Of a stretch of 64,000 nucleotides of DNA, positions 9,155 to 17,692 are shown one piece after another (positions within the stretch are counted from its first letter, which is position 1; every line of letters starts with the position of its first letter). The stretch comes from Prochlorococcus sp. MIT 1314 (GTDB taxonomy: Bacteria > Cyanobacteriota > Cyanobacteriia > PCC-6307 > Cyanobiaceae), in assembly GCF_034093315.1 (NCBI RefSeq), contig NZ_CP139300.1, positions 1,550,001-1,614,000 on the forward strand, given 5' to 3'. The position numbers were made by a program, and so were the translations under genes. The notes under the pieces were generated by a model. The model worked only from the letters and a program-made list of their open reading frames with translations. It was not told the DNA's origin and searched no databases.

Positions 9155-10297
9155 TTGATTTCTCAAATTAATAATGAAGGGAGAGATTCTAAGCTTGAAG
9201 CTTATGATTATTTTCTAGATCCATCATTAATTGCTAGTAAACCTGCTGCAATAAGGCATGAATCAAGATTGATGATAGTAAGAAATAGTGTTTTAGAAGA
9301 GAATTGCTTAACTAATAAATTAACCAAGAATCTTTTAGATGAATTTAGAGAAGGCGATCTTGTGGTTGTAAATAATACTAAAGTAATGAAGGCAAGGTTA
9401 AAGGTTGAATTAGAACATAGGACTTTAGTCGAATTATTAGTCTTAGAAAGATCCCATGAATCTGTTTGGTTATGTTTAGCAAAGCCAGCGAAAAAGTTAA
9501 AAATAAATAGAAAAATAATATTAAAATCTCCTTCTGCACAAGATATTAATTTGATGGTTGATGGGGTTGATGAAGAAACTGGAGGGAGATTTATTAAATT
9601 TCCTGAAAATATAACTGATCTCAATTCAATGAATGACCTTCTTGATAAATACGGGGAAATACCTCTCCCGCCTTATATAAAAAATTCCGAAGAAGAATCT
9701 TTTCATGAGAATAGTTATCAAACTGAGTATGCAACTAATCCAGGGGCCGTTGCCGCGCCAACTGCTGGTTTACACTTAAGCAAAACTCTTATTTCTAATC
9801 TAAAAAAAAAAGGAGTAATAATTTTACCGATAACTTTGCACGTGGGCTATGGAACATTCAAACCAATTGATCAAGAAGATCTAAGTGACTTAAAACTTCA
9901 TAAAGAATGGGTAAGTGTTAATAAGGAAGTAGTGGAGGAAATAAAAAAAATAAAGAAAATAAAGAAAATAAAGAAAACAGATAGAAGAATAATTGCTATT
10001 GGGACAACTAGCGTGAGAGCTCTTGAAAGTTGTTATTCTCACGAAATTAATGACTTTATTCCCATAGCTAAATACGTGGATTTAGTTATTAAGCCAGGTT
10101 ATAAATTTAAGGTAGTTGATGGATTATTAACTAATTTTCATCTTCCTAAAAGTTCATTATTACTATTAGTAAGTGCAATGATTGGTAGAGAAAGATTATT
10201 AGATTTGTATAAAAAAGCCATAAGAGAAAAATTTAGATTTTTCTCTTATGGCGATGCTATGTATATTTCACCAGATTCGTTCCTGGAGAAAAAATAG
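9155..10297 (+). CDS. queA: S-adenosylmethionine:tRNA ribosyltransferase-isomerase QueA
   Basis: QueA builds epoxyqueuosine in tRNA anticodons using the ribosyl part of SAM. The 380-aa protein has family blocks FREGDLVVVNNTKVMKARL, TEYATNPGAVAAPTAGLHL, LHVGYGTFKP, GTTSVRALES and a C-terminal RFFSYGDAM. The start is a TTG six bases after the pdhC stop. Residues 263-274 are four perfect Ile-Lys-Lys units encoded by a 9-bp tandem repeat (9941-9976), in a loop position that is probably tolerant of length change. The 3' part of the gene contains a perfect hairpin that looks like the terminator of the convergent cysK gene. The stop is 2 bp from the cysK stop. Confidence 0.93.
   Translation: MISQINNEGRDSKLEAYDYFLDPSLIASKPAAIRHESRLMIVRNSVLEENCLTNKLTKNLLDEFREGDLVVVNNTKVMKARLKVELEHRTLVELLVLERSHESVWLCLAKPAKKLKINRKIILKSPSAQDINLMVDGVDEETGGRFIKFPENITDLNSMNDLLDKYGEIPLPPYIKNSEEESFHENSYQTEYATNPGAVAAPTAGLHLSKTLISNLKKKGVIILPITLHVGYGTFKPIDQEDLSDLKLHKEWVSVNKEVVEEIKKIKKIKKIKKTDRRIIAIGTTSVRALESCYSHEINDFIPIAKYVDLVIKPGYKFKVVDGLLTNFHLPKSSLLLLVSAMIGRERLLDLYKKAIREKFRFFSYGDAMYISPDSFLEKK
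9941..9976 (+). repeat. Four 9-bp tandem units inside queA
   Basis: The sequence ATAAARAAA is repeated four times in frame, the first unit with A and the other three with G at the sixth base. It encodes Ile-Lys-Lys four times. Replication slippage would add or remove whole Ile-Lys-Lys units without breaking the frame. Confidence 0.9.
10211..10252 (-). terminator. Intrinsic terminator of cysK, inside queA coding sequence
   Basis: Positions 10217-10231 and 10238-10252 form a perfect 15-bp inverted repeat around a six-base loop (TTTAGA). On the minus strand the stem is followed directly by six T residues (10216-10211), the classic form of a Rho-independent terminator. It lies 48 nt past the cysK stop and entirely within the last codons of queA, where it also encodes the conserved FFSYGDAM segment. 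On the plus strand no T run follows, so it should act in one direction only. Confidence 0.8.
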
Positions 10298-10299
10298 AT

Positions 10300-11286
10300 T
10301 TAGGCTTTGACTGGTTCTTGTATGATTCCGCTTGGAACTTCATTAAACATAATTGATGATAAATATCTCTCTGCTAAATCAGGTAGAACAACTACAATAG
10401 TTTTTCCCGCATATTCATCTTGTTCAGCTAATCTTACAGCGGCAGCGGCAGCAGCTCCACAAGATATTCCAACTAATAGACCTTCTTCTTTTGCTAATCT
10501 AAGAGCCATCTCGATTGACTCGTCATTTGTTACCTGTTCAACCTTATCAACAATTGATAAGTCAAGGTTCTTAGGAATAAATCCTGCTCCAATTCCTTGA
10601 ATTTTATGTGGTCCAGATTTAACCTCTTCTCCATTCATTGTCTGTGTAATAACAGGACTATGTGAGGGTTCTACAGCTACAGAAGTAATATTTTTGCCCT
10701 TCTCTTGCTTAATGTATCTTGAAACTCCTGTAATTGTGCCTCCAGTTCCAACTCCTGCAACTAAAACATCAATTTCACCATCGCAATCATCCCAGATTTC
10801 TGGTCCAGTAGTTTTGAAATGAATTTCTGGGTTTGCTGGATTATCAAATTGACCTGGCATGAAATATTGAGAAGGATTACTTTCTGCAATTTCTTTAGCC
10901 TTAGCTATTGCTCCAGGCATCCCTTTAGATGCCTCTGTTAAAACAATCTCAGCCCCCAACACTGCCATAACCCTTCTTCTTTCAATTGACATGGATTCTG
11001 GCATTGTAAGGATCAGTTTATAACCTCTTGCTGAAGCAGTAAAAGCTAGAGCAATTCCTGTATTTCCAGAAGTTGGCTCAACAATAGTTTTGTCTTTCGT
11101 AAGTTTCCCACTTTTCTCTGCATCCCAGATCATGTTTGCGCCAATCCTACATTTGACACTATAAGCGGGGTTTCTACCTTCAATTTTTGCAAGTACTTTG
11201 GCTTTCGCGTTTTTAGTAACTGATTTTAATTTTACTAATGGAGTGTTTCCAATAGCAAAACTGTTGTCCTCATAAATTTTTGCCAT
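10300..11286 (-). CDS. cysK: Cysteine synthase A (O-acetylserine sulfhydrylase)
   Basis: CysK makes cysteine from O-acetylserine and sulfide with a PLP cofactor. In the 328-aa product the PLP lysine is K46 in SVKCR, the substrate loop TSGNTG is at 73-78, and the phosphate-cradling glycine loop GTGGT at 180-184. Family signature [14 protein letters not shown] is also present. No C-terminal regulatory domain is seen, which argues against cystathionine beta-synthase or threonine synthase. It lies downstream of two Cys/Met-metabolism PLP enzymes on the same strand, separated by 84 bp, where a possible TATACT -10 (11336-11341) could drive it separately. Confidence 0.94.
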   Translation of the reverse strand: MAKIYEDNSFAIGNTPLVKLKSVTKNAKAKVLAKIEGRNPAYSVKCRIGANMIWDAEKSGKLTKDKTIVEPTSGNTGIALAFTASARGYKLILTMPESMSIERRRVMAVLGAEIVLTEASKGMPGAIAKAKEIAESNPSQYFMPGQFDNPANPEIHFKTTGPEIWDDCDGEIDVLVAGVGTGGTITGVSRYIKQEKGKNITSVAVEPSHSPVITQTMNGEEVKSGPHKIQGIGAGFIPKNLDLSIVDKVEQVTNDESIEMALRLAKEEGLLVGISCGAAAAAAVRLAEQDEYAGKTIVVVLPDLAERYLSSIMFNEVPSGIIQEPVKA

Positions 11287-11370
11287 TTATATATTGAGAA
11301 AATATATATTAATACTAACTATTATTCAGAAAAAGAGTATATAAGTTTCTATACGGTAAATACTAGGAAT

Positions 11371-12840
11371 TTAGAAATTATTTAGTGCTTCAGAAAAGCT
11401 TTTCCATAATTGATCTTGGTCTTCTAATCCAACTGATACTCTAATAAGGTGCGAGGGTATACCAAAACTTTCAGCCCAATCCAACTCGTCATAATGAGCT
11501 AGTAAGACATAAGGACAAACTAAAGTAAATTTTGTACCTAAACTAGGTCCTTTAGATACTTGTAGAGAATCATAAAATTTTTTAGCTTTGTTCAATCCTC
11601 CATTTAATTCAAATGATAATAAGCACCCGTATCCGCCATCAGAAGTAAGTAAAGAATTAAAATTTGGACAATTTTCAGGATGGAAAATATTTTTAATCTC
11701 GCTATGGGACTCTAATCTTTTTTTTAATTCTAAACATGCTTTATTTTGTTCAAAAACTCTTTGATTTACATCTCTACTAACTTTCTCCAGATAAACTGTA
11801 TCTCCATCGGAAAGTGTTGGAAGATTAATCTCGTTTAATGCATTTCTAAATTGATCAATCCATTTGCTTTTTGGATTTAGTATTAATGATCCTGCAAGAA
11901 TATCACCACTACCTGAAAAAATTTTTGTAAGTGAAGTAAAAACTATATCTGCATGTTCTAGGGAATTTATATTTAAATTTGAACCAATTGTATCGTCAAC
12001 AATTAAGGGAATATTTAACTTTTTTGCTATTTTTGAAATTTTTTTAATTTTTACACATTTGAGCATTGGATTACTCGGTAGTTCAATAATTAATGCTGAT
12101 GGATTTATTCTTTTAATTTCTAATTCAATATCCTTGCAATTTTCTTCTGTAATTAACTTGGCTCCATGAAAGATATTCATTGGTAATTTAAGTACATCTA
12201 CATATGGAAAACCAATTTGGAGTGTTGGTTTAGCTGGAAATAATTTATATATGATTTCTAATGATGTATGCAATGCAGACATTCCTGATGAAGTTAAGTG
12301 AATATCATTAGAGTTAATTTTTGTAGATTTAGAAATTCTATTTTTTATTCTTTGAGAACATTCATTTACGTAAGATTTTGGAGGGCAATCTTCAAGACCT
12401 AGTTCTATAGCAGCAGCCCTTGAAGATATACCAAGACCAGTATGTTGCCAAAAAGATTTTGCATAAATACTTCCTTCTTTTTCAGTTATTAAGAAAGCTA
12501 AATTATCTCTTTTTTCTATTAATGAAAATTGTTCAGAGGTATTTCTATCAATGTATTTTTTGGCTTTAAAAGCTATGCTTTCATTCGGATATGGCCAGAT
12601 ACTTTTATTGTTATAATAATTTTCTTTTTTTACTTTTTCGCATAATCTTTTCACTATGGGGTTTAGCCCGAATCTTGGGTAAATGGACTTCAATAAATTC
12701 ATGCATTCTTGATTTTTTTCCTCGTAATTTATTACATCATTCCAAGTTGGTAATGCTACAGAAACAGCATGAATACTATCAGGAATAGAATATCCCAACT
12801 CTAAATTTTTCCATATAGGGTTTTTAAGTAAATCTCTCAA
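11371..12840 (-). CDS. Cystathionine gamma-synthase-like PLP enzyme, fungal STR2/Met-7 type
   Basis: A 489-aa fold-type I PLP enzyme of the Cys/Met metabolism family, about 100 residues longer than bacterial MetB. The N-terminus HAVSVALPTWNDVINYEEK followed by YPRFGLNPIVK is the kind of extension I know from fungal cystathionine gamma-synthases. The PLP lysine is K306 in TSLTKIFSGSGD, replacing the usual ATKYxxGHSD motif, and IVDDTIG is the aspartate strand. The likely reaction is joining cysteine to an activated homoserine, but substrate is inferred. The start is TTG, 3 bp after the stop of the preceding metB/metC-like gene, so the two are one operon. Which of the two does the synthase step is uncertain. 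Confidence 0.72.
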   Translation of the reverse strand: MRDLLKNPIWKNLELGYSIPDSIHAVSVALPTWNDVINYEEKNQECMNLLKSIYPRFGLNPIVKRLCEKVKKENYYNNKSIWPYPNESIAFKAKKYIDRNTSEQFSLIEKRDNLAFLITEKEGSIYAKSFWQHTGLGISSRAAAIELGLEDCPPKSYVNECSQRIKNRISKSTKINSNDIHLTSSGMSALHTSLEIIYKLFPAKPTLQIGFPYVDVLKLPMNIFHGAKLITEENCKDIELEIKRINPSALIIELPSNPMLKCVKIKKISKIAKKLNIPLIVDDTIGSNLNINSLEHADIVFTSLTKIFSGSGDILAGSLILNPKSKWIDQFRNALNEINLPTLSDGDTVYLEKVSRDVNQRVFEQNKACLELKKRLESHSEIKNIFHPENCPNFNSLLTSDGGYGCLLSFELNGGLNKAKKFYDSLQVSKGPSLGTKFTLVCPYVLLAHYDELDWAESFGIPSHLIRVSVGLEDQDQLWKSFSEALNNF

Positions 12841-12843
12841 TTT

Positions 12844-14007
12844 TCAGAATTTATTTAAAGCAAATAATATGTCTGAGATTAAATCGTTTGTTTCTTCACA
12901 TCCAATCGATAATCTGACAAGAGCATCATCTATCCCTAAAAGATTTTTTGTTTTATCATCAACAGAAGCATGAGTCATTGTTGCGGGGTGACAAATCAAA
13001 CTTTCAACTCCTCCAAGGCTTTCTGCTAACGAGAAATATTTGAGAGATTTGCAAAATTTAAAAGTATCCTCCTTTTTAAGATTTAATTTTATAGTGATCA
13101 TCGAACCTCCAGATCTCATTTGCGATTTTGCTAAATTAAATTGCGGATGTTTTTGACTAAAAGGATAAATTACTTTACTAATTATTTTATGATTCTCTAA
13201 TTCTTCAGAAATTAATTTTGCACTTTGCGTTTGTTGTTCGATTCTTAAAGGAAGAGTTTTCACTCCTCTCGTAATGAGCCAACTATCAAAAGGAGATGGT
13301 TGAAGCCCTAGAGCTTTTTGAGAGAAAAGCATCTTACTATTCCATACCTCATTATTTGTCAGTACTGCTCCACCAAGTGCATCACTATGTCCATTAATGA
13401 ATTTTGTTGTGCTTACGAGTGATAGTGTTGCACCAAGTTCCAATGGTTTTTGAATAAGTGCCGTAGAAAAGGTGTTGTCCACAACCACTGGGATTTGCAG
13501 TTTATTCGCTTCATCACAAATCGCCTTAATATCAAGTACCTTCAAAAGTGGATTAGTTGGACTTTCTAGCCATATCAAGGTGGGCTCGATGTATGAAATC
13601 TTTTTGATATTATTTTCGTTTGTAAAATCTGTGTATAAAACTTCTAGTCCAAATTTCTTGAAAACTTTTTCGAACATTCTGACTGTACAACCATAGAGAT
13701 TTGACTCGCAGAGTATCTTGTCACCTGATTTTAGTGTTGATGAAATTGCATTTACCGCGCTAATCCCAGAACCAAAAACTGTACAGTATTTAGAATCTTC
13801 TATTGATTTAAGGATGTTTTCTAGAATTCTAAAGTTTGGATTGCCTGATCTGGTGTAGTCGAAATTATCTTTATTTCCATGTTTGAAAGTAGATGTAGAA
13901 AAAATAGGAGGCATAACGCATCCAGTTTCTTCTGCAAATGTTTCACCATGGTGAATTGATAAGGTCTTAAAACCTGGCTTTTTTATATTTTTTTCCTTAT
14001 TTCCCAT
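12844..14007 (-). CDS. Cystathionine gamma-synthase / beta-lyase family enzyme
   Basis: A canonical-length Cys/Met metabolism PLP enzyme. Recognisable motifs are YTRSGNPNFRILE, FGSGISAVNAI, ESPTNPLLKVLDI, VVDNTFSTAL and the PLP-lysine motif STTKFINGHSDALGG. It could be a cystathionine gamma-synthase, a beta-lyase or a gamma-lyase; these are not separable by eye. The frame is open up to an ATG at 14043, but that start sits in the loop of a 12-bp inverted repeat just past rpsD. I chose the ATG at 14007, which begins MGNKEKN and gives 387 aa. It is upstream of, and almost joined to, the fungal-like homologue, so one transsulfuration operon is likely. Confidence 0.85.
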   Translation of the reverse strand: MGNKEKNIKKPGFKTLSIHHGETFAEETGCVMPPIFSTSTFKHGNKDNFDYTRSGNPNFRILENILKSIEDSKYCTVFGSGISAVNAISSTLKSGDKILCESNLYGCTVRMFEKVFKKFGLEVLYTDFTNENNIKKISYIEPTLIWLESPTNPLLKVLDIKAICDEANKLQIPVVVDNTFSTALIQKPLELGATLSLVSTTKFINGHSDALGGAVLTNNEVWNSKMLFSQKALGLQPSPFDSWLITRGVKTLPLRIEQQTQSAKLISEELENHKIISKVIYPFSQKHPQFNLAKSQMRSGGSMITIKLNLKKEDTFKFCKSLKYFSLAESLGGVESLICHPATMTHASVDDKTKNLLGIDDALVRLSIGCEETNDLISDILFALNKF

Positions 14008-14029
14008 TATTTTTAAAAATAAGAATGAA

Positions 14030-14064
14030 ATTAAATCTCTCATTTTTTAAAAGAGAGATTTAAT
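14030..14064 (-). terminator. 12-bp inverted repeat after rpsD, possible terminator
   Basis: ATTAAATCTCTC (14030-14041) and GAGAGATTTAAT (14053-14064) are perfect inverted copies around an 11-nt A/T loop. The repeat lies 20 nt past the rpsD stop on the minus strand. It is followed by only three T residues, so it is a weak match to the intrinsic terminator pattern and may instead stabilise the rpsD 3' end. Confidence 0.5.
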
Positions 14065-14070
14065 AATCCA

Positions 14071-14096
14071 AAGAAAAGTAGTATTAAACTTTTCTT
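14071..14096 (-). repeat. 8-bp inverted repeat around the rpsD stop codon
   Basis: AAGAAAAG (14071-14078) pairs with CTTTTCTT (14089-14096); the rpsD stop codon lies in the loop. Together with the stronger inverted repeat 7 bp further on, this gives two tandem hairpins at the end of the rpsD message. Confidence 0.5.
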
Positions 14097-14692
14097 GAAT
14101 AATATTCAACAACTAGTAGTTCGTTTATTTCAAGAGCCACCCACTCTCTATCGCATTGCCCATTTATTTTTCCCGTTAATTTAGGCTTGTCTAAATCAAG
14201 ATGAGGTGGGACATTTGCTAAACCAGGGAATTCTATATTACCTTCTACAAGTTTTTTGCTTGCTTTGTTTTCTTTAATTCCGATTACATCGCCTGATTTG
14301 CATTGATAACCAGCAATATCAAGAACCTTTCCATTAACGGTTACATGGCCATGATTTACTAATTGTCTTGAGCCTGGAATGGTACCTCCAAAACCCAATC
14401 TAAAACAAACATTATCAAGTCTGTTTTCTAAAAGTCTTAGTAAGTTAGTTCCTGTAGATCCTTCTTGAGCTCTAGCTTTTTTTACATAACGTACTAGTTG
14501 TTTTTCAGAAACTCCATAATTAAACCTAAGTTTCTGCTTTTCTTCTAGACGAATTGCATATTCTGATCGCTTGCGACGGGCTTGGCCGTGCTGACCTGGA
14601 GGATTAGACTTCTTTGAAGCTTTCCTGGTGAGACCTGGTAGTTCTCCCAAGCGACGCGTAACCCTTAATCTGGGGCCGCGGTATCTTGACAT
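14084..14692 (-). CDS. rpsD: 30S ribosomal protein S4
   Basis: S4 is a primary 16S rRNA-binding protein of the small subunit. The 202-aa product starts [22 protein letters not shown], has the basic [13 protein letters not shown] region, and an S4 RNA-binding domain (about 93-150, with [27 protein letters not shown]). It ends in the conserved VEYYSRKV. No zinc-binding cysteine cluster is present, as in other cyanobacterial and plastid S4 proteins. It stands apart from the ribosomal protein operons, as is usual in cyanobacteria, and diverges from yidD across 95 bp. Two hairpins follow its stop. Confidence 0.97.
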   Translation of the reverse strand: MSRYRGPRLRVTRRLGELPGLTRKASKKSNPPGQHGQARRKRSEYAIRLEEKQKLRFNYGVSEKQLVRYVKKARAQEGSTGTNLLRLLENRLDNVCFRLGFGGTIPGSRQLVNHGHVTVNGKVLDIAGYQCKSGDVIGIKENKASKKLVEGNIEFPGLANVPPHLDLDKPKLTGKINGQCDREWVALEINELLVVEYYSRKV

Positions 14693-14787
14693 AATTTTAA
14701 ATTAAATAGAAATTTGCAATAAATTGGATAATTGATTAAATTCAATTAAACTAATTACTACTGGAAATATTATTTTACATCATTAAA

Positions 14788-15024
14788 GTGTTCAAAACTA
14801 TTAATAAATCAATTACTTCTATACTTCTTTTTATAATTTCGTTTTATCAAAAGTGGTTTTCTCCTTTTTTCGGACCAAGATGCAGATTTATTCCAAGTTG
14901 CAGCTCATATGGATACGAGGCAATTACTAGACATGGTCCTTGGAAGGGAGGGTGGTTAACTTTAAGAAGATTAAGCAGATGTCATCCTTTAACTCCCTGT
15001 GGATGTGACCCTGTGCCTGACTAA
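14788..15024 (+). CDS. yidD: Membrane protein insertion efficiency factor YidD
   Basis: YidD is a small membrane-associated protein that assists YidC-dependent insertion. The 78-aa product has one hydrophobic N-terminal segment (about 8-22) and the whole diagnostic core: PRCRFIPSCSSYGYEA, HGPWKGGWLTLRRLSRCHP and CGCDPVP at the end. The start is GTG; the alignment to the family (a short basic N-terminus before the hydrophobic stretch) supports it. In many bacteria yidD neighbours yidC and rnpA; here it is instead 4 bp ahead of a glutaredoxin-like gene and murE. Confidence 0.92.
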   Translation: MFKTINKSITSILLFIISFYQKWFSPFFGPRCRFIPSCSSYGYEAITRHGPWKGGWLTLRRLSRCHPLTPCGCDPVPD

Positions 15025-15028
15025 ATGA

Positions 15029-15331
15029 ATGAAAATATTTATTTTTGTTAGGCAGGGATGTTGCCTTTGTGATTCATTAAAAAACAAACTGGCAAAAATA
15101 AATCTTAATGAGTTATTCCCTAATCTAGAGGAGCTCAAAGAAATTGATATTGATAGGGTCGATTTATATAAAGATAAATATAAAAAATATGATTATGAAG
15201 TACCTGTTATTGCTGTTGAAGGAATTAGGTCCAAGGAGATTATAGAATTGCCTCGCATTTCTCCAAGATTAAAAGATGATCAATTAAAGAATTGGTTTAT
15301 AAAAAATATTAGTACCATTCTGGAGAAATAA
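15029..15331 (+). CDS. Glutaredoxin-like protein (DUF836)
   Basis: A 100-aa thioredoxin-fold protein of the DUF836/glutaredoxin-like family. The N-terminus KIFIFVRQGCCLCDSL holds a C-x2-C (the second and third cysteines of GCCLC), and the cis-proline motif is YEVPVIAVEG near residue 62. The C-terminal part after KEIIELPRISPRL is helix-like. It probably acts in thiol-disulfide exchange in the cytosol; a substrate is not known. It starts 4 bp after yidD and is followed 9 bp later by murE, so the three form one unit. A second ATG four bases upstream is out of frame. Confidence 0.78.
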   Translation: MKIFIFVRQGCCLCDSLKNKLAKINLNELFPNLEELKEIDIDRVDLYKDKYKKYDYEVPVIAVEGIRSKEIIELPRISPRLKDDQLKNWFIKNISTILEK

Positions 15332-15340
15332 ATTTTTTAT

Positions 15341-16876
15341 ATGAGATCTATAAAATTACATAAACTTTTAGATTTGGTAGGAATTATTCCTTCATTAGAT
15401 TTAATCGATCATGATATCAATAATATTTCTTTTAACTCTAAAGAAGTACAAAAAGGAACTTTATTTTTAGGTATGCCGGGTTTAAATGTTGATGGAGGAA
15501 AATATTGTATTGAGGCAATTGAAAATGGTGCGGAGGCTGCCATTATTGGGGTTGCTGCAAAAGAGAAAATTGGATCTATTGATCGAGAAAGGATTTTGGT
15601 GATAGAGGATAATTTAGATTATATTTTTGGTCAAATAGTCGCTGAGTTTTGGAATAGGCCTTCAAGAAAACTTAAACTTATTGGTGTTACGGGTACAAAT
15701 GGAAAAACGACAATTACTTTCTTATTGGAATATCTTTTAAAAAAATTAGGGAAAAAAACTGCATTATTTGGGACTTTGCTTAATAGATGGCCTGGCTTCT
15801 CAGAAGTGGCTTCTCATACAACTGATTTTGCCGATAAACTTCAAAAGAAATTAAATACTGCTGTTGAGGCAGAATCTGAATTCGCGATATTAGAGGTAAG
15901 TTCACATTCTATTGCTCAAAACAGGATATCAGGATGCGAATTCGAGGCGGCTATTTTTACTAATTTAACTCAAGATCATCTTGATTATCACTTAGATATG
16001 GAATCATATTTTAAAACAAAAAGAAAATTATTTTTCCCACCTTACTTAAAAGAGAAAGATGGAATTTGTGTATTAAATCATGATGACCATTGGATATCTA
16101 AATTATCATCTGATCTTGAAAAAAGATCTTCATTAGTCTCTACAAAGATTACTGAAAGTGAATTTGAAAATGATGATTTTTTTTTCGTAACAGATAAAAA
16201 ATTTACTGAAAGTGGTTCCAATTGTATTTTTCATACACCTAGGGAAAAAATTCAACTTTTTGTTCCACTTGTTGGTGAATTTAATTTAATGAATGCGATT
16301 CAAGCAATAACAATTTTGTATAAACTTAATTTTTCTTTAAAGGATCTATCAAAGTTAATACAATCTTTCCCTGGTGCTCCTGGAAGAATGGAGAAAATAC
16401 AAATTGATAATGATGTCGTTTTAGGATCACTTCCAACAGTAATTGTTGATTATGCCCACACTCCTGATGGATTAAAAAAAGTTTTGCAATCAATTAAAAA
16501 ACTTTGTGAAGGGAAACTCATAACTGTTTTTGGCTGTGGCGGAGATCGAGACCGTAGTAAAAGGCCTTTAATGGGATCAATAGCTGAAGAGTTTTCTGAT
16601 CAACTTTTTATAACTTCAGATAATCCAAGATCAGAAGAACCCCAAAAGATAGTAAATGATATTTTGATGGGTATAAAAAAAAGAGAAAAAATAACAATTG
16701 AGATTGATAGATTTAAAGCAATAAATGAATCTATTAAATTTGCCAATAAAGAAGATATTGTTTTAATTGCAGGAAAAGGACATGAAGACTACCAAATTCT
16801 CAATGATAAAGTTATTAATTTTGATGATAGAAAAATAGCTTATAAATTATTAAAAGAAAAAAATAAATCTCAATAA
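15341..16876 (+). CDS. murE: UDP-MurNAc-tripeptide synthetase MurE
   Basis: MurE adds the third peptide residue to UDP-MurNAc-L-Ala-D-Glu in peptidoglycan synthesis. The 511-aa protein has an N-terminal UDP-binding domain, the ATP loop GVTGTNGKTT (about 115-124), the HTTDFAD region, DYAHTPDGL near 370 and the DNPR motif at D427-R430. DNPR marks the meso-diaminopimelate-adding enzymes, so meso-DAP is the expected substrate. It ends a three-gene + strand unit with yidD and the DUF836 gene. An SDR gene follows after 81 bp. Confidence 0.95.
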   Translation: MRSIKLHKLLDLVGIIPSLDLIDHDINNISFNSKEVQKGTLFLGMPGLNVDGGKYCIEAIENGAEAAIIGVAAKEKIGSIDRERILVIEDNLDYIFGQIVAEFWNRPSRKLKLIGVTGTNGKTTITFLLEYLLKKLGKKTALFGTLLNRWPGFSEVASHTTDFADKLQKKLNTAVEAESEFAILEVSSHSIAQNRISGCEFEAAIFTNLTQDHLDYHLDMESYFKTKRKLFFPPYLKEKDGICVLNHDDHWISKLSSDLEKRSSLVSTKITESEFENDDFFFVTDKKFTESGSNCIFHTPREKIQLFVPLVGEFNLMNAIQAITILYKLNFSLKDLSKLIQSFPGAPGRMEKIQIDNDVVLGSLPTVIVDYAHTPDGLKKVLQSIKKLCEGKLITVFGCGGDRDRSKRPLMGSIAEEFSDQLFITSDNPRSEEPQKIVNDILMGIKKREKITIEIDRFKAINESIKFANKEDIVLIAGKGHEDYQILNDKVINFDDRKIAYKLLKEKNKSQ

Positions 16877-16957
16877 AATTTCCTAATCAAATAAGAAAGA
16901 TCTTTACGCAAATCACAAGAAAAGTTTCGTAGAATCAATGGAGTTTTTTTTAATAAA

Positions 16958-17662
16958 ATGAAAGGCTTAGCCTTAGTTGTAGGCGCTGGTGGAATTGGAA
17001 CACAACTAGCTAAAGATCTGAATGAAAGTGAAAAAGATTTAGATGTTGTTTTGTGTGGAAGAAAAAGTACATTTAATTCTTTTTGGGAATTAGATATAGA
17101 GGATCCTCAATCCCTTTTGAAGTTGAAAAATAAAATATCAAATCATCCTTCAAAATTAAGGCTAGTTGTTAATGCTACAGGTAGACTTCATAGTGATTCT
17201 CTTCAACCAGAAAAAAGATTACAACATCTTGATAAAAAAAATATGATGGAAAGTTTTTCAATAAATGCCTTCTCTCCTATTTTATTAGCTAAAGCGATTG
17301 AAGAATTTATACCAAAAGATTTTGATTTTAATTTTGCAAGTATAAGTGCAAGAGTGGGCAGCATTGGAGATAATCAAACTGGAGGTTGGTATTCATATAG
17401 AGCTGCAAAATCTGCGCAAAATCAGCTTTTTAAATCTTTAAGTATTGAATGGGCTAGACGTTTCCCAAAGGCTACTATCACATTGCTTCATCCAGGAACA
17501 GTAGATACTGATTTATCTAGACCTTTTCATAAATTTGTTCCAGCACATAAATTATTTAGTAAAGAAAAATCCTCCCAATTCTTGATCAATATTATTAAAA
17601 ATCAATCACCAGAATCTACTGGAAAATTTATTGGATGGGACAACTCGGAGATACCTTGGTAA
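16958..17662 (+). CDS. Short-chain dehydrogenase/reductase
   Basis: A 234-aa classical-type SDR. The cofactor loop is GAGGIGTQLA (9-18), a variant of TGxxxGIG, followed by CGR near 34, which may prefer NADP. The catalytic serine is probably in FASISARVGS and the YxxxK pair is Y147/K151 in YRAAK. HPGTVDTDLSRPF resembles the C-factor (CsgA-like) subgroup. The substrate cannot be inferred. It is monocistronic by appearance: 81 bp after murE and convergent with the cysteine-lyase-like gene 30 bp away. Confidence 0.85.
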   Translation: MKGLALVVGAGGIGTQLAKDLNESEKDLDVVLCGRKSTFNSFWELDIEDPQSLLKLKNKISNHPSKLRLVVNATGRLHSDSLQPEKRLQHLDKKNMMESFSINAFSPILLAKAIEEFIPKDFDFNFASISARVGSIGDNQTGGWYSYRAAKSAQNQLFKSLSIEWARRFPKATITLLHPGTVDTDLSRPFHKFVPAHKLFSKEKSSQFLINIIKNQSPESTGKFIGWDNSEIPW

Positions 17663-17692
17663 AATATATTTTTTCTATATATCAATAGATCT

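Noticed and set aside
17663-17684. A/T-only inverted repeat between the SDR and cysteine-lyase-like genes
   Set aside because: TATAT/ATATA pairing is too weak and too common in this AT-rich sequence to call a terminator.
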